64,000 bases of DNA from positions 124,001 to 188,000 of the forward strand of contig JACFMQ010000003.1 in the NCBI GenBank assembly GCA_019455325.1, read 5' to 3'. Below the pieces are notes generated by a model that saw only the letters and a program-made list of their open reading frames with translations, was not told the DNA's origin and did no database searches. The position numbers and the translations under genes are program-made. Position 1 is the first letter of the stretch, and each line of letters begins with the position of its first letter. Source of the stretch: Rhodocyclaceae bacterium (GTDB lineage: Bacteria; Pseudomonadota; Gammaproteobacteria; Burkholderiales; Rhodocyclaceae). Below are positions 52,346-60,634 of this stretch, piece after piece.

Positions 52346-52453
52346 TTGAGGCTGCCAAGTAGCCCGGCCAGGCGAGGCGCGAAACCGCGCCGTGTGCACC
52401 AGGCACACAAGCGGTTGAGCAACGAAGCATGGGCGGGCGCACGGCAGCCTCAA
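52346..52453. repeat. 108-nt structured element with 11-bp terminal inverted repeats (MITE-like)
   Basis: TTGAGGCTGCC (52346-52356) and GGCAGCCTCAA (52443-52453) are perfect inverted ends. Inside, GGCGCG-AAAC-CGCGCC (52376-52391) and GTGTGC-ACCAG-GCACAC (52392-52408) are two perfect hairpins. The right end includes the livF stop codon. There is no ORF. It looks like a non-autonomous mobile or dispersed intergenic repeat, or a structured RNA between livF and the PaaK-like gene. Confidence 0.6.
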
Positions 52454-53292
52454 GAGAGCCAGCGCTTGCGGCGGCGGTAGTGCTTCACTTCGCGGAAGCT
52501 CTTGCGCCCGGCGCTGGACAGCCCGAGGTAGAACTCCTTGACGTCCTCGTTCGCCGCCAGCTCCTTGGCGTCGCCCTCCATGACGACGCGGCCGTTCTCG
52601 AGGATGTAGCCGAAGTCGGCGTAGCGCAGCGCGACCATGGTGTTCTGCTCGGCCAGCAGGAAGCTGACGCGCTCGCTCTGGTTGAGATTCCTCACGATCT
52701 CGAAGATTTCCTCGACGATCTGCGGCGCCAGGCCCATCGACGGCTCGTCGAGCAGGATCATCTCCGGCTTGGCCATCAGCGCGCGGCCGATGGCGCACAT
52801 CTGCTGCTCGCCGCCCGAGGTGTAGCCGGCCTGCGTCATCCGGCGCTGTTTCAGGCGCGGGAAGTAGTGATAGACCATCTCCAGGCTCTGCCGCAGCTCG
52901 GTGCGCGAGATGCCGCGCGTGTAGGCGCCGCAGAGCAGGTTCTCTTCCAGCGTCAGGTGCGCGAAGCAGTGGCGGCCTTCCATGACCTGGATGACGCCGC
53001 GCTTGACCAGCTCGTTCGGCGTCATCCGGTCGACGCGCGTGCCCTTGAAGACGATGTCGCCCTTGGTCACGTCGCCGCGTTCGGCGCCGAGCAGGTTGGA
53101 GATCGCCTTCAGCGTCGTCGACTTGCCGGCGCCGTTGGCGCCGAGCAGCGCGACGATGCGGCCCTTCGGCACCTCGAGCGAGACGCCCTTGAGCACGAGG
53201 ATCACGTGGTCGTAGATGACCTCGATGTTGTTGATCGTCAGGTAGCGGTCCGCCGCTTCGCCGTGTTGTGTCGTTGTCGTCATCGTCTCCAT
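52450..53292 (-). CDS. livF: Branched-chain-type ABC transporter ATP-binding protein (LivF)
   Basis: A 280-residue ATPase of the LivF subgroup. It reads LTINNIEVIYDHVILVLKGVSLEVPKGRIVALLGANGAGKSTTLKAI, then GRHCFAHLTLEENLLCGAY. The signature is degenerate (YTSGGEQQMCAIGRAL) and Walker B is PEMILLDEPSMGLAP. It ends with a basic tail, KHYRRRKRWLS. The start at 53292 or the ATG at 53283 are both possible. Together with LivK, M, H and G it forms one importer. The stop codon lies within the terminal repeat of the adjacent 108-nt element. Confidence 0.93.
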   Translation of the reverse strand: METMTTTTQHGEAADRYLTINNIEVIYDHVILVLKGVSLEVPKGRIVALLGANGAGKSTTLKAISNLLGAERGDVTKGDIVFKGTRVDRMTPNELVKRGVIQVMEGRHCFAHLTLEENLLCGAYTRGISRTELRQSLEMVYHYFPRLKQRRMTQAGYTSGGEQQMCAIGRALMAKPEMILLDEPSMGLAPQIVEEIFEIVRNLNQSERVSFLLAEQNTMVALRYADFGYILENGRVVMEGDAKELAANEDVKEFYLGLSSAGRKSFREVKHYRRRKRWLS

Positions 53293-53360
53293 CCGTCCGG
53301 TGATGCCGCCGGCGCGCCGCCGCCCGGAGGCGGCGACGGCCGGCGGGCCGGGGCTGCGCC

Positions 53361-54692
53361 CTAGCCTTCCTTGGAGCAGTCGCGCGGGGTGATGTTCTTT
53401 TCCTTGGCGTACTTCGCCGCGGACTCCTCGATCATCGGCCGCACCAGCTCCTTGTCGGCGTCGACCCAGTCGGTCAGCACCTTCCACTCCTTGCCGTCCC
53501 ACTGCTGGAACTTCACCTTGCCGGAGCCCTCGTGGTCGGCGCAGCTCACCTTCAGGTCGGGCATGAAGCCTTCGGCGCCGAGCTCCTTGAGGCGCTTGGA
53601 ATCGATGGCCAGGTTTTCGAAGCCCCAGCGCATCTGCTCGCCGTTCATGACCTTGCCCTTGCCGAACTTGGCCTGCGCGGTGCGGATGGCCTCGACGGTG
53701 ATGATGCCGTGCACCACGCCGCGGTTGTAATAGACCGAACCGATGCGGTTCTTGTCTTCCATGTTGCCCTTGTTCTTCTTGTAGACGTTCTCCTGGATGT
53801 CCTTGATCACCGGGTAGTTGGCGCCGGCGACGTTGAAGCCGGCGGCGATGAAGCCCTTGGCCGCGGCGCCGGCCGGAACGGTGTCCTCCTCGGCGCCGGA
53901 CCACCAGACGCCGACCATCTTCTCGCGCGGGAAGCCGACCTTGGCCGCGGCCTTGATCGCCGTCGGGTTCATCACGCCCCAGCCGCGCAGGATCACCCAG
54001 TCAGGCTTCTCCTGACGCACGCGCAGCCACTGCGACTGCTGCTCGTTGCCCGGATGCGAGACCGGGATGTGGATGACGGTGAAGCCGTACTTCGCCGCCT
54101 GCGCGTCGAGCAGCGGGATGGTCTCCTTGCCGTAGGCCGAGTCGTGATAGATGTTCACGATCTTCTTGCCCTTGAGCTTGTCCATGCCGCCTTCCTTCTG
54201 GCCGATGAACTTGATCTTGGCGGTGTTCTGCGACCAGTAGGTGGTGACCATCGGGAAGACCCACGGGAAGACGCGGCCGTCGGCGGCGTCGGTGCGGCCG
54301 TAGCCGATGGTGACCATCGGAATCTTGTCCTGCGCGACCTTGTCGAGCACCGAGTAGGTGATGCCGGTCGACAGCGGCTGGAACACGGAATTGCCGGAGG
54401 CGCCCTTGGATTTCAGACGCTCGTAGCACTCGACGCCGCGGGCGTTGTTGTACTCGGTTTCGCACTCTTCCCAGGTCAGCTTGACGCCGTTTACGCCGCC
54501 TTCCTTCTCGTTGATCAACTGCATGTAGTCGATCCAGCCGCCGTAGATGCCGGAGCCGCCGGCGGCATAGGCGCCGACGCGGTAGCTGGGCAGGCCGATG
54601 AACTGCTCGCTGGCCTGGGCGAGAACCGCCGACGAGACAAATGCGCTCGATACGGCGGCAGCGGACAGCAGGAACTTGGTTTTCAGTTTCAT
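53361..54692 (-). CDS. livK: Branched-chain-type ABC transporter substrate-binding protein (LivK-like)
   Basis: A 443-residue periplasmic protein with a clear signal peptide (LLSAAAVSSAFVSSAVLAQA). The mature part is a type I periplasmic binding fold: SEQFIGLPSYRVGAYAAGGSGIYGGWIDYMQLINEKEGGVNGVKLTWEECETEYNNARGVECYERL, then IYHDSAYGKETIPLLDAQAAKYG. It is longer than classical LivK and belongs to the subgroup found with CoA-ligase genes in aromatic-degrading betaproteobacteria. The ligand is uncertain, possibly an aromatic or branched acid. A GGAGG site lies 9 nt from the ATG. Confidence 0.9.
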   Translation of the reverse strand: MKLKTKFLLSAAAVSSAFVSSAVLAQASEQFIGLPSYRVGAYAAGGSGIYGGWIDYMQLINEKEGGVNGVKLTWEECETEYNNARGVECYERLKSKGASGNSVFQPLSTGITYSVLDKVAQDKIPMVTIGYGRTDAADGRVFPWVFPMVTTYWSQNTAKIKFIGQKEGGMDKLKGKKIVNIYHDSAYGKETIPLLDAQAAKYGFTVIHIPVSHPGNEQQSQWLRVRQEKPDWVILRGWGVMNPTAIKAAAKVGFPREKMVGVWWSGAEEDTVPAGAAAKGFIAAGFNVAGANYPVIKDIQENVYKKNKGNMEDKNRIGSVYYNRGVVHGIITVEAIRTAQAKFGKGKVMNGEQMRWGFENLAIDSKRLKELGAEGFMPDLKVSCADHEGSGKVKFQQWDGKEWKVLTDWVDADKELVRPMIEESAAKYAKEKNITPRDCSKEG

Positions 54693-54757
54693 GGTTTGTC
54701 TCCTCCGTGGTGAATCTGTGCATCGTTCCGATCCGGGAAGCCCCGGGCCGGTCCATC

Positions 54758-55825
54758 TTAGTGGGGGAACGGCCACAGCCGCAATTTCTCCTTGGCGATC
54801 TGCCACAGCCGGGCAAGGCCGTGCGGCTCGACGATCAGGAAAAAGATGATGAGCCCGCCGAACACCATCAACTGCAGGTTCGACGCGATCGAGGGCGAGA
54901 ACACTCCGGCGAACACGTCCTGCACGAGCACGTCGAGGAAGATCGGCAGCAGCACGATGAAGGCCGAGCCAAGGAAGGCGCCGCTGATCGAGCCGACGCC
55001 GCCGATGATGATCATGAACAGGATCTTGAACGACAGATCGAGGTTGAAGCCCTCCGGCTCGACCGTGCCGAGGTAGGCGTAGGCGTAGAGCGCGCCGGCC
55101 ACGCCGCAGTAGAACGAGCTGACGGCGAAGGCGAGCAGCTTCGTGTACATGATGCGGATGCCGATCACCTCGGCCGCCACGTCCATGTCGCGCACCGCCA
55201 TCCACGCCCGGCCGACCGAGCCGCGCACCATGTTCTTGGCCATCAGCGCCATCACGGCGACGATGGCGAGCACCAGCAGGTAGCGGGATTCCGGCGAGTC
55301 GAAGCGGTAGCCGAAAATCTCCATGTCCTGCGCGGTGATGACGCCGGACGACGAGTAGTTCGAGAACCACGAGACCTTGGTCAGGATCCAGACGATGAAG
55401 AACTGCGCGGCGAGCGTCGCCACCGCCAGGTAGAAGCCCTTGATGCGCAGGCTGGGCAGGCCGAAGGCGACGCCGACCAGCGCCGCCGCCAGGCCGCCGA
55501 GGGCGAAGGCGACGAGGAGCGGCATGCCGTCTACGCGCAGCATGAAGTTGTAGGCGGCGAAAGCGCCGACGGCCATGAAGGCGGCCGAGCCGAGCGAGAG
55601 CTGGCCGGCGTAGCCGGTCAGGATGTTGAGGCCGAGCGCCGCCAGCGAGAACACCAGGAAGGGCATCAGGATGGCCTTCAGCCAGTACTCGCTGGCGAAC
55701 AGCGGCACGGCGACGAAGGCGATCGCCAGGAGCAGCGCGAGGCCGATGCGGTCCTGGCGGATCGGGAAGATCTGCTGGTCGGCCGCGTAGGTGGTCTTGA
55801 ACTGGCCTGCTTCACGGTAAAGCAT
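54758..55825 (-). CDS. livM: Branched-chain-type ABC transporter permease (LivM)
   Basis: A 355-residue permease with about ten helices. The LivM hallmarks are ALGLNILTGYAGQLSLGSAAFMAVGAFAAY and LRIKGFYLAVATLAAQF. SVGRAWMAVRDMDVAAEVIGI is the coupling helix region facing the ATPase, and IIGGVGSISGAFLGSAFIVLLP follows. An in-frame hydrophilic leader (LYREAGQFKTTYAADQQIFPIRQDR) precedes the first helix. It is separated from livH by the second copy of the purine-rich inverted repeat. Confidence 0.94.
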   Translation of the reverse strand: MLYREAGQFKTTYAADQQIFPIRQDRIGLALLLAIAFVAVPLFASEYWLKAILMPFLVFSLAALGLNILTGYAGQLSLGSAAFMAVGAFAAYNFMLRVDGMPLLVAFALGGLAAALVGVAFGLPSLRIKGFYLAVATLAAQFFIVWILTKVSWFSNYSSSGVITAQDMEIFGYRFDSPESRYLLVLAIVAVMALMAKNMVRGSVGRAWMAVRDMDVAAEVIGIRIMYTKLLAFAVSSFYCGVAGALYAYAYLGTVEPEGFNLDLSFKILFMIIIGGVGSISGAFLGSAFIVLLPIFLDVLVQDVFAGVFSPSIASNLQLMVFGGLIIFFLIVEPHGLARLWQIAKEKLRLWPFPH

Positions 55826-55845
55826 GGGTGCTCCTTTGTCGCACG

Positions 55846-55940
55846 GTGAGGAGGAAGGGGTAAGGAGTCAGGAGTTTTTTCATGCGGGCGCCGTGCGCCC
55901 GGAAACTTCGCTCCTCACTCCTTGCTCCTCACTCCTCACT
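55846..55940. repeat. Purine-rich inverted repeat, copy 2
   Basis: The left arm 55846-55875 (GGTGAGGAGG..., AAGGAGTCAGGAGT) and right arm 55909-55940 (GCTCCTCACTCC, TTGCTCCTCACTCC) are imperfect inverted repeats built from the same AGGAGTGAGG units as the element at 16753-16828. The interior holds a T-run and a second hairpin, GGGCGC-CGT-GCGCCC (55886-55900). It occupies the livH-livM gap. Confidence 0.75.
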
Positions 55941-55945
55941 GATTT

Positions 55946-56839
55946 TCAAACACGGTCGATGTGCTTTTCGCCGAACAGCCCTTCCGGCCGAACCAGCAGG
56001 AAGGCCAGCGCCATCACGTACGGGAACCACGAGTCGATGCCGCCGCCGACGTAGGCGCCGAGGTAGACCTCGGCGAGCTTCTCGGTGGAACCGATGATCA
56101 GGCCGCCGACGATGGCGCCCGGCACCGACGTGAAGCCGCCGAGGATGAGCACCGGCAGCGCCTTCAGCGCGGTGAACACGAGGGCGAACTGGACGCCGTT
56201 GCGCGCGCCCCAGATCAGGCCGGCGACCAGCGCGACGAAGCCGGCCACCGCCCAGACGATGCGCCAGATGGTCTGCAGCGGAATGCCGATGGACAGCGCC
56301 GCCTGGTGGTCGTCGGCGACCGCGCGCAGCGCGCGGCCGACGCGGGTGTATTGGAAGAACAGCGCCAGGGCCGTGACCAGCACCGCGGCGACGCCGGCGG
56401 CGAAGAGGTCGAACTTGGAGACGCCGATGCCGGTCGTCTCCATCATCCATTCGATCGGCTCGTCCTGGATGCCGAGGTCGAGCCCGCGCACGCTGGCGCC
56501 CCACATCGCCTGCGCCAGGCCCTCGACGAAGAAGGTCAGGCCGATGGTCGCCATGAACAGCGCGATCGGCGGCTGGTTCACCATCGGCCGCAGCACGATG
56601 CGCTCGGTGCCGATGCCGAGCAGGACCATGGCGCCGAAGGCCAGGATCAGCGCGCCCCAGAACGGCACGCCCATTTCGAGGATGCCGACGAAGGTGAGCG
56701 CGGCGAAGAAGACCATCGCCCCCTGCGCGAAGTTGAACACCCCCGAGGCCTTGTAGATCAGCACGAAGCCGAGCGCCACGAAGGAATACATCACCCCCGA
56801 GAGCAGGCCGCCGATCAGGACTTCCAGAAAGAACTGCAT
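55946..56839 (-). CDS. livH: Branched-chain-type ABC transporter permease (LivH)
   Basis: A 297-residue permease with eight or nine helices. It has VLIGGLLSGVMYSFVALGFVLIYKASGVFNFAQGAMVFFAAL, typical of LivH. RVGRALRAVADDHQAALSIGI is the cytoplasmic coupling region, and LILGGFTSVPGAIVGGLIIG is followed by the family ending FLLVRPEGLFGEKHIDRV. The start at 56839 is 11 nt from the livG stop. It forms the membrane channel with LivM. Confidence 0.94.
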   Translation of the reverse strand: MQFFLEVLIGGLLSGVMYSFVALGFVLIYKASGVFNFAQGAMVFFAALTFVGILEMGVPFWGALILAFGAMVLLGIGTERIVLRPMVNQPPIALFMATIGLTFFVEGLAQAMWGASVRGLDLGIQDEPIEWMMETTGIGVSKFDLFAAGVAAVLVTALALFFQYTRVGRALRAVADDHQAALSIGIPLQTIWRIVWAVAGFVALVAGLIWGARNGVQFALVFTALKALPVLILGGFTSVPGAIVGGLIIGSTEKLAEVYLGAYVGGGIDSWFPYVMALAFLLVRPEGLFGEKHIDRV

Positions 56840-56850
56840 GTCGATCCCCC

Positions 56851-57636
56851 TCAGTGGGCAACGCCGAGATAGGCGCTGATCACTTCTTCGTTGCTGCGCA
56901 CGTCGTCCGGCGTGCCGTCGCCGATCTTCTTGCCGTAGTCGAGGACGACGACGCGGTCGGAGATGTCCATGACCACGCCCATGTCGTGCTCGATGAGCAC
57001 GATGGTCGTGCCCATCTGGTCGTTCACGTCGAGGATGAAGCGGCACATGTCCTGCTTTTCCTCGACGTTCATGCCGGCCATCGGCTCGTCGAGCAGCAGC
57101 ATCGACGGCTCGGCGGCGAGCGCGCGGGCCAGCTCCACGCGCTTCTGCAGGCCGTAGGGCAGGCGCCCGACCGGCGTCTTGCGGATGTGCTGGATCTCCA
57201 GGAAGTCGATCACCTCCTCGACCTTGCGGCGGTGCGCCAGCTCCTCGCGCCGCGCGCGGCCGACGTGGATCGCCTGTTCGAGGAAGTTGGCCTTCATCTT
57301 GGTGATGCGCCCGGTCATGATGTTGTCGAGCACGCTCATGCCCTTGAACAGCGCGATGTTCTGGAAGGTGCGGGCGATGCCCTGCATCGCCGCCATGTGC
57401 GGCTCCATCTTCCGGCGCTCCTCGCCGTGGAAGACGATGCGTCCCTCCTGCGGGTGATAGACGCCGTTGATGACGTTGAGCATCGAACTCTTGCCCGCGC
57501 CGTTGGGGCCGATGATGGCCCGGATCTCGTGTTCCCTGACGTCGAAGGAAATGTCGGTCAGCGCCTTGACGCCCCCGAAGCGCAGCGAAATGTTCTGCAG
57601 GTCGAGGATGACGTCGCCGATCTGTCGTCCGTTCAT
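56851..57636 (-). CDS. livG: Branched-chain-type ABC transporter ATP-binding protein (LivG)
   Basis: A 261-residue ATPase of the LivG subgroup. It reads LDLQNISLRFGGVKALTDISFDVREHEIRAIIGPNGAGKSSMLNVINGVYHPQEG, then GIARTFQNIALFKGMSVLDNIM. The signature is replaced by VGRLPYGLQKRVELARALAAEP, usual for LivG, and Walker B is SMLLLDEPMAGMN. It starts 9 nt after the ligase gene stop, so ligase and transporter share a transcript. Confidence 0.94.
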   Translation of the reverse strand: MNGRQIGDVILDLQNISLRFGGVKALTDISFDVREHEIRAIIGPNGAGKSSMLNVINGVYHPQEGRIVFHGEERRKMEPHMAAMQGIARTFQNIALFKGMSVLDNIMTGRITKMKANFLEQAIHVGRARREELAHRRKVEEVIDFLEIQHIRKTPVGRLPYGLQKRVELARALAAEPSMLLLDEPMAGMNVEEKQDMCRFILDVNDQMGTTIVLIEHDMGVVMDISDRVVVLDYGKKIGDGTPDDVRSNEEVISAYLGVAH

Positions 57637-57645
57637 GGTGTCCCC

Positions 57646-59601
57646 TTACGCTGCTTTCTTCACGACGGGCAGCGTCTTCGCGTCGCGGATCTGCAGATCC
57701 GCCGCGACCTTGCCGCGCCGCCCGTCCTCGAACTTGACCTCGGTCTCGATGTACTGCGAGGTCTTGCCGCCGTAGAGCGCCTCGATGAGCGCCGCGTACT
57801 TCTCCGAGATGAAGCCGCGACGGACCTTGCGCGTGCGCGTCAGTTCGTCGTCGTCCGGGTCCAGCTCCTTGTGCAGCACGAGGAAGCGATGCACCTGCGA
57901 GTCGGCGAGCATGCCCTCCTGCACCAGCTCGGCGTTGATCTTCTCGACGCACTCCTGGATCAGGCCGAGCACCTCCGTCTTGCCGGCGAGGTCGGTGTAG
58001 CCGGAGTAAGCGATGCCGCGCCGCTCGGCCCAGTTGCCGACGGCGCCGACGTCGATGTTGATGAAGGCGCAGACCATGTCGCGGTCGTGGCCGAAGCAGA
58101 CCGCCTCCTTGATGTGCGGGAAGAACTTCAGCTTGTTCTCGATGTAGTTCGGCGCGAACATCGCGCCGTTGGCGAGCTTGCCGACGTCCTTGGCGCGGTC
58201 GATGATCTTCAGGTGGCCGTCGTCGTCGAAGAAGCCGGCGTCGCCGGTCATGAAGTAGCCGTCGGCGTTGATCGACTCGGCGGTGGCGTCCGGCCGCTGG
58301 TAGTAGCCCTTGAGCAGCATCGGCCCCTTGACCAGGATCTCGCCGCTGTTGGCGATCTTCACCTCGACGCCCGGCGCCGCCATGCCGACCGAGTCGAGCT
58401 TGATCTGGCCGTCCGGCTGCAGGCAGACGTAGGCGCAGGTCTCGGTCTGGCCGTAGAGCTGCTTCAGGTTGATGCCGATCGAGCGGTAGAAGCGGAAGAG
58501 GTCCGGACCGATCGCCGCGCCGGCGGTGTAGGCGACGCGGATGCGGCTCATGCCGAGCACGTTCTTCAGCGGCCCGTAGACGAACAGGTGGCCGAGCGCG
58601 TAGAGCAGGCGGTCGCCGAGGCCGACGCTCTTGCCGTCGAGAATCTCGGCGCCGCAACGGCGGGCGACGCCCATGAAGTAGTGGAACATCTTCTGTTTGA
58701 TGGCGCCCGCGTCTTCCATGCGGATCATCACCTGCGTCAGCAGATTCTCGAACACGCGCGGCGGCGCGAAGTAGTAGGTCGGCCCGATCTCGCGCAGGTC
58801 GGTCATCACCGTGTCGCCGGACTCCGGGCAGTTGATCGTGAAGCCGGCGACCTGCGCCTGCGCGAACGAGAACAGGTGATCGCCGACCCAGGCCATCGGC
58901 AGGTAGGAGAGGATGTCCTCGGCGTCGGTCAGCTTGTCGAACTCGCAGCCGCCGCGCCCCGACGAGATGAAGGCGTCGTGCGTCTGGCAGACGCCCTTCG
59001 GCTTGCCGGTGGTGCCCGAGGTGTAGAGCATCACGCTGACGTCGTCCGTCTTGCCGAGCGCAACCTCGCCGTCGAGGAAGTCCGGGTGGTTCTGGTCGTG
59101 GATGCGGCCCATCGCCATCAGTTCGTCGATGTCGTGGATGAAGGGCTGCGTGTAGTGGCGCATGCCGCGCGGATCGTCGTAGACGATGTGTTCGAGGGAC
59201 GGCAACTGCTCCTGGATTTCGAGCAGCTTGTCGACCTGCTCCTGATCCTCGGCCAGCGCGAAGCGCACGCCCGCGTCCTGCAGCACGAACAGCATCTCGG
59301 CACCGACCGCGTCCTGATAGAGCGGCACCGGCACGCCGCCGAGGCACTGCACGGCGGTCATCATCATGTACAGGCGGGGGCGGTTGTCGCCGATGATGGC
59401 GAGGTTGTCGCCGCGCCGGAAGCCCAGCGCGGCGAGGCCGCAGGCGAGCGCGCGCACGTGCTCGGCGACGTCGGCCCAGGTCCACGATTGCCAGATGCCG
59501 AGATCCTTCTCGCGCATGGCCGCCTTGTCGCCGCGTACCCGGGCGTGGTGGAACAGCAGGCGCGGAAAGGTATCCAGCGCCCGGTCAGCCGTATCCGGCA
59601 T
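57646..59601 (-). CDS. AMP-forming acyl-CoA ligase (FadD/AAS-like, long-chain type)
   Basis: A 651-residue adenylate-forming enzyme with the AMP-binding motif MLYTSGTTGKPKGVCQTH. Other motifs are LSYLPMAWVGDHLFSFAQAQVAG, YGQTETCAYVCLQPDG, DGYFMTGDAGFFDDDGHLKIIDRAKDVGKLANG and a C-terminal lid ending near LTRTRKVRRGFISEKYAALIEALYGG. This long form, with TRKVRR in place of the usual C-terminal lysine motif, is the type regularly linked to Liv-like transporters in Rhodocyclales. It likely activates the imported acid. It is the first gene of the leftward operon. Confidence 0.9.
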   Translation of the reverse strand: MPDTADRALDTFPRLLFHHARVRGDKAAMREKDLGIWQSWTWADVAEHVRALACGLAALGFRRGDNLAIIGDNRPRLYMMMTAVQCLGGVPVPLYQDAVGAEMLFVLQDAGVRFALAEDQEQVDKLLEIQEQLPSLEHIVYDDPRGMRHYTQPFIHDIDELMAMGRIHDQNHPDFLDGEVALGKTDDVSVMLYTSGTTGKPKGVCQTHDAFISSGRGGCEFDKLTDAEDILSYLPMAWVGDHLFSFAQAQVAGFTINCPESGDTVMTDLREIGPTYYFAPPRVFENLLTQVMIRMEDAGAIKQKMFHYFMGVARRCGAEILDGKSVGLGDRLLYALGHLFVYGPLKNVLGMSRIRVAYTAGAAIGPDLFRFYRSIGINLKQLYGQTETCAYVCLQPDGQIKLDSVGMAAPGVEVKIANSGEILVKGPMLLKGYYQRPDATAESINADGYFMTGDAGFFDDDGHLKIIDRAKDVGKLANGAMFAPNYIENKLKFFPHIKEAVCFGHDRDMVCAFINIDVGAVGNWAERRGIAYSGYTDLAGKTEVLGLIQECVEKINAELVQEGMLADSQVHRFLVLHKELDPDDDELTRTRKVRRGFISEKYAALIEALYGGKTSQYIETEVKFEDGRRGKVAADLQIRDAKTLPVVKKAA

Positions 59602-59795
59602 CTTGTCTCCTCCGTTCTTCGGCTGCCGTTCGGCGCAGTGCCGCCGGCGAAGCCGTTCATGTTATGCCGCCCCCCTCGTCTCCGCCAGCCCCGGGCCGGC
59701 GGGCGCCGGCGAACGGTGACGGGAAGGACCGGGGTCGGTCCCGGGAGCCCGGAAAAGCTCCCTTGATGTGGGGCAGTCTAGCCACACTCCCGGTC

Positions 59796-59801
59796 TATAA
59801 T
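59796..59801 (+). promoter_or_regulatory. -10 element (TATAAT) of the Crp/Fnr-type gene
   Basis: A perfect TATAAT lies 33 bp before the start at 59835 and overlaps the left arm of the inverted repeat at 59799-59820. Confidence 0.6.
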
Positions 59802-59820
59802 TGTCGCCGTCCCGACAATT
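59799..59820. promoter_or_regulatory. Inverted-repeat operator before the Crp/Fnr-type gene
   Basis: AATTGTCG (59799-59806) and CGACAATT (59813-59820) are perfect 8-bp arms with a 6-bp spacer, a 22-bp site of the size bound by Crp/Fnr dimers. It overlaps the -10, so binding would repress; autoregulation is likely. Its position in the divergent gap could also affect the ligase-liv operon. Confidence 0.6.
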
Positions 59821-59834
59821 CGAAAGAATTTTCC

Positions 59835-60509
59835 ATGCAGACGCTCGAAGCCGCGCTACGCAGTTCGATCTGGGGCCAGGCGCTGACGGAGGAGGAGTTC
59901 GCGCGCGCGCTGTCGGGCACCTTCGAACGCACCGTCGGCACGGGTGCCTTCGTCTGCATGAAGGGCGAGCCGGTCGACCACTGGATGGGCGTCATCGACG
60001 GCCTGATCAAGATGACCGGCTGCTGGAGCAGCGGCAAGACCACGACCTTCACCGGGCTGGCCACCGGCGCCTGGTTCGGCGAAGGCTCGCTGCTCAAGGG
60101 GGAATCCCGCAAGTACGACGTGATGACGCTGCGCGGCTCGCGCATCGCCTACATGAACCGCGCCACCTTCCTCTGGCTGATGGATCACAGCATTCCCTTC
60201 AACCGCTTTCTGGTCACGCATCTCAACGAGCGCCTCGGCCAGTTCATCGGCATGATGGAGAACGAGCGCCTGCTCGACACCGACGCGCGGCTGGCGCGCA
60301 ACCTGGCGGCGATGTTCAATCCGGTGCTCTATCCCGGCACCGGGCCGGAGCTGCAGATCTCGCAGGAAGAAATCGGTTTTCTCGCCGGCCTCTCCCGGCA
60401 GCGCGTGAACCAGGCGCTGAAAGCCTTGCAGGAAGCCGAGCTGCTGCGCCTCGAATACGGCAAGCTGATCATCCTCGACCTCGACGGCCTGCGCACCTAC
60501 GGCGACTGA
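59835..60509 (+). CDS. Crp/Fnr-family transcriptional regulator
   Basis: A 224-residue regulator. A cyclic-nucleotide-binding-type beta-roll (residues about 20-125) includes GTGAFVCMKGEPVDHWMGVIDGLIKMT and GAWFGEGSLLKGE. The dimerisation helix FNRFLVTHLNERLGQFIGMMENERL follows, then a C-terminal winged helix with recognition helix SRQRVNQALKALQEAELLRLEYG. It has no N-terminal cysteine cluster, so it is not an oxygen-sensing Fnr. Divergence from the ligase-liv operon suggests that it controls uptake of the transported acid. Confidence 0.9.
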   Translation: MQTLEAALRSSIWGQALTEEEFARALSGTFERTVGTGAFVCMKGEPVDHWMGVIDGLIKMTGCWSSGKTTTFTGLATGAWFGEGSLLKGESRKYDVMTLRGSRIAYMNRATFLWLMDHSIPFNRFLVTHLNERLGQFIGMMENERLLDTDARLARNLAAMFNPVLYPGTGPELQISQEEIGFLAGLSRQRVNQALKALQEAELLRLEYGKLIILDLDGLRTYGD

Positions 60510-60538
60510 GGCTGAGCGCGCGCACCGGCAGGCGCATG

Positions 60539-60576
60539 AAAAATGCCGCACCGACGTTGCCGGTGCGGCATTTTTT
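60539..60576. terminator. Bidirectional intrinsic terminator
   Basis: AAAAATGCCGCACCG (60539-60553) pairs perfectly with CGGTGCGGCATTTTT (60561-60575) across a 7-nt loop, with a T-run on each strand. It serves the regulator (plus strand) and the DUF5610 gene (minus strand). Confidence 0.92.
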
Positions 60577-60634
60577 CGTGCGGAGGGGCAGGGCCTTTCC
60601 GACTCGCCTTCCCGCGCCGATCGGCGGGTTCGGC

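Noticed and set aside
56854-59766. Long plus-strand frame opposite livG and the FadD-like ligase
   Set aside because: A GC-rich shadow of conserved minus-strand genes without any domain signature.
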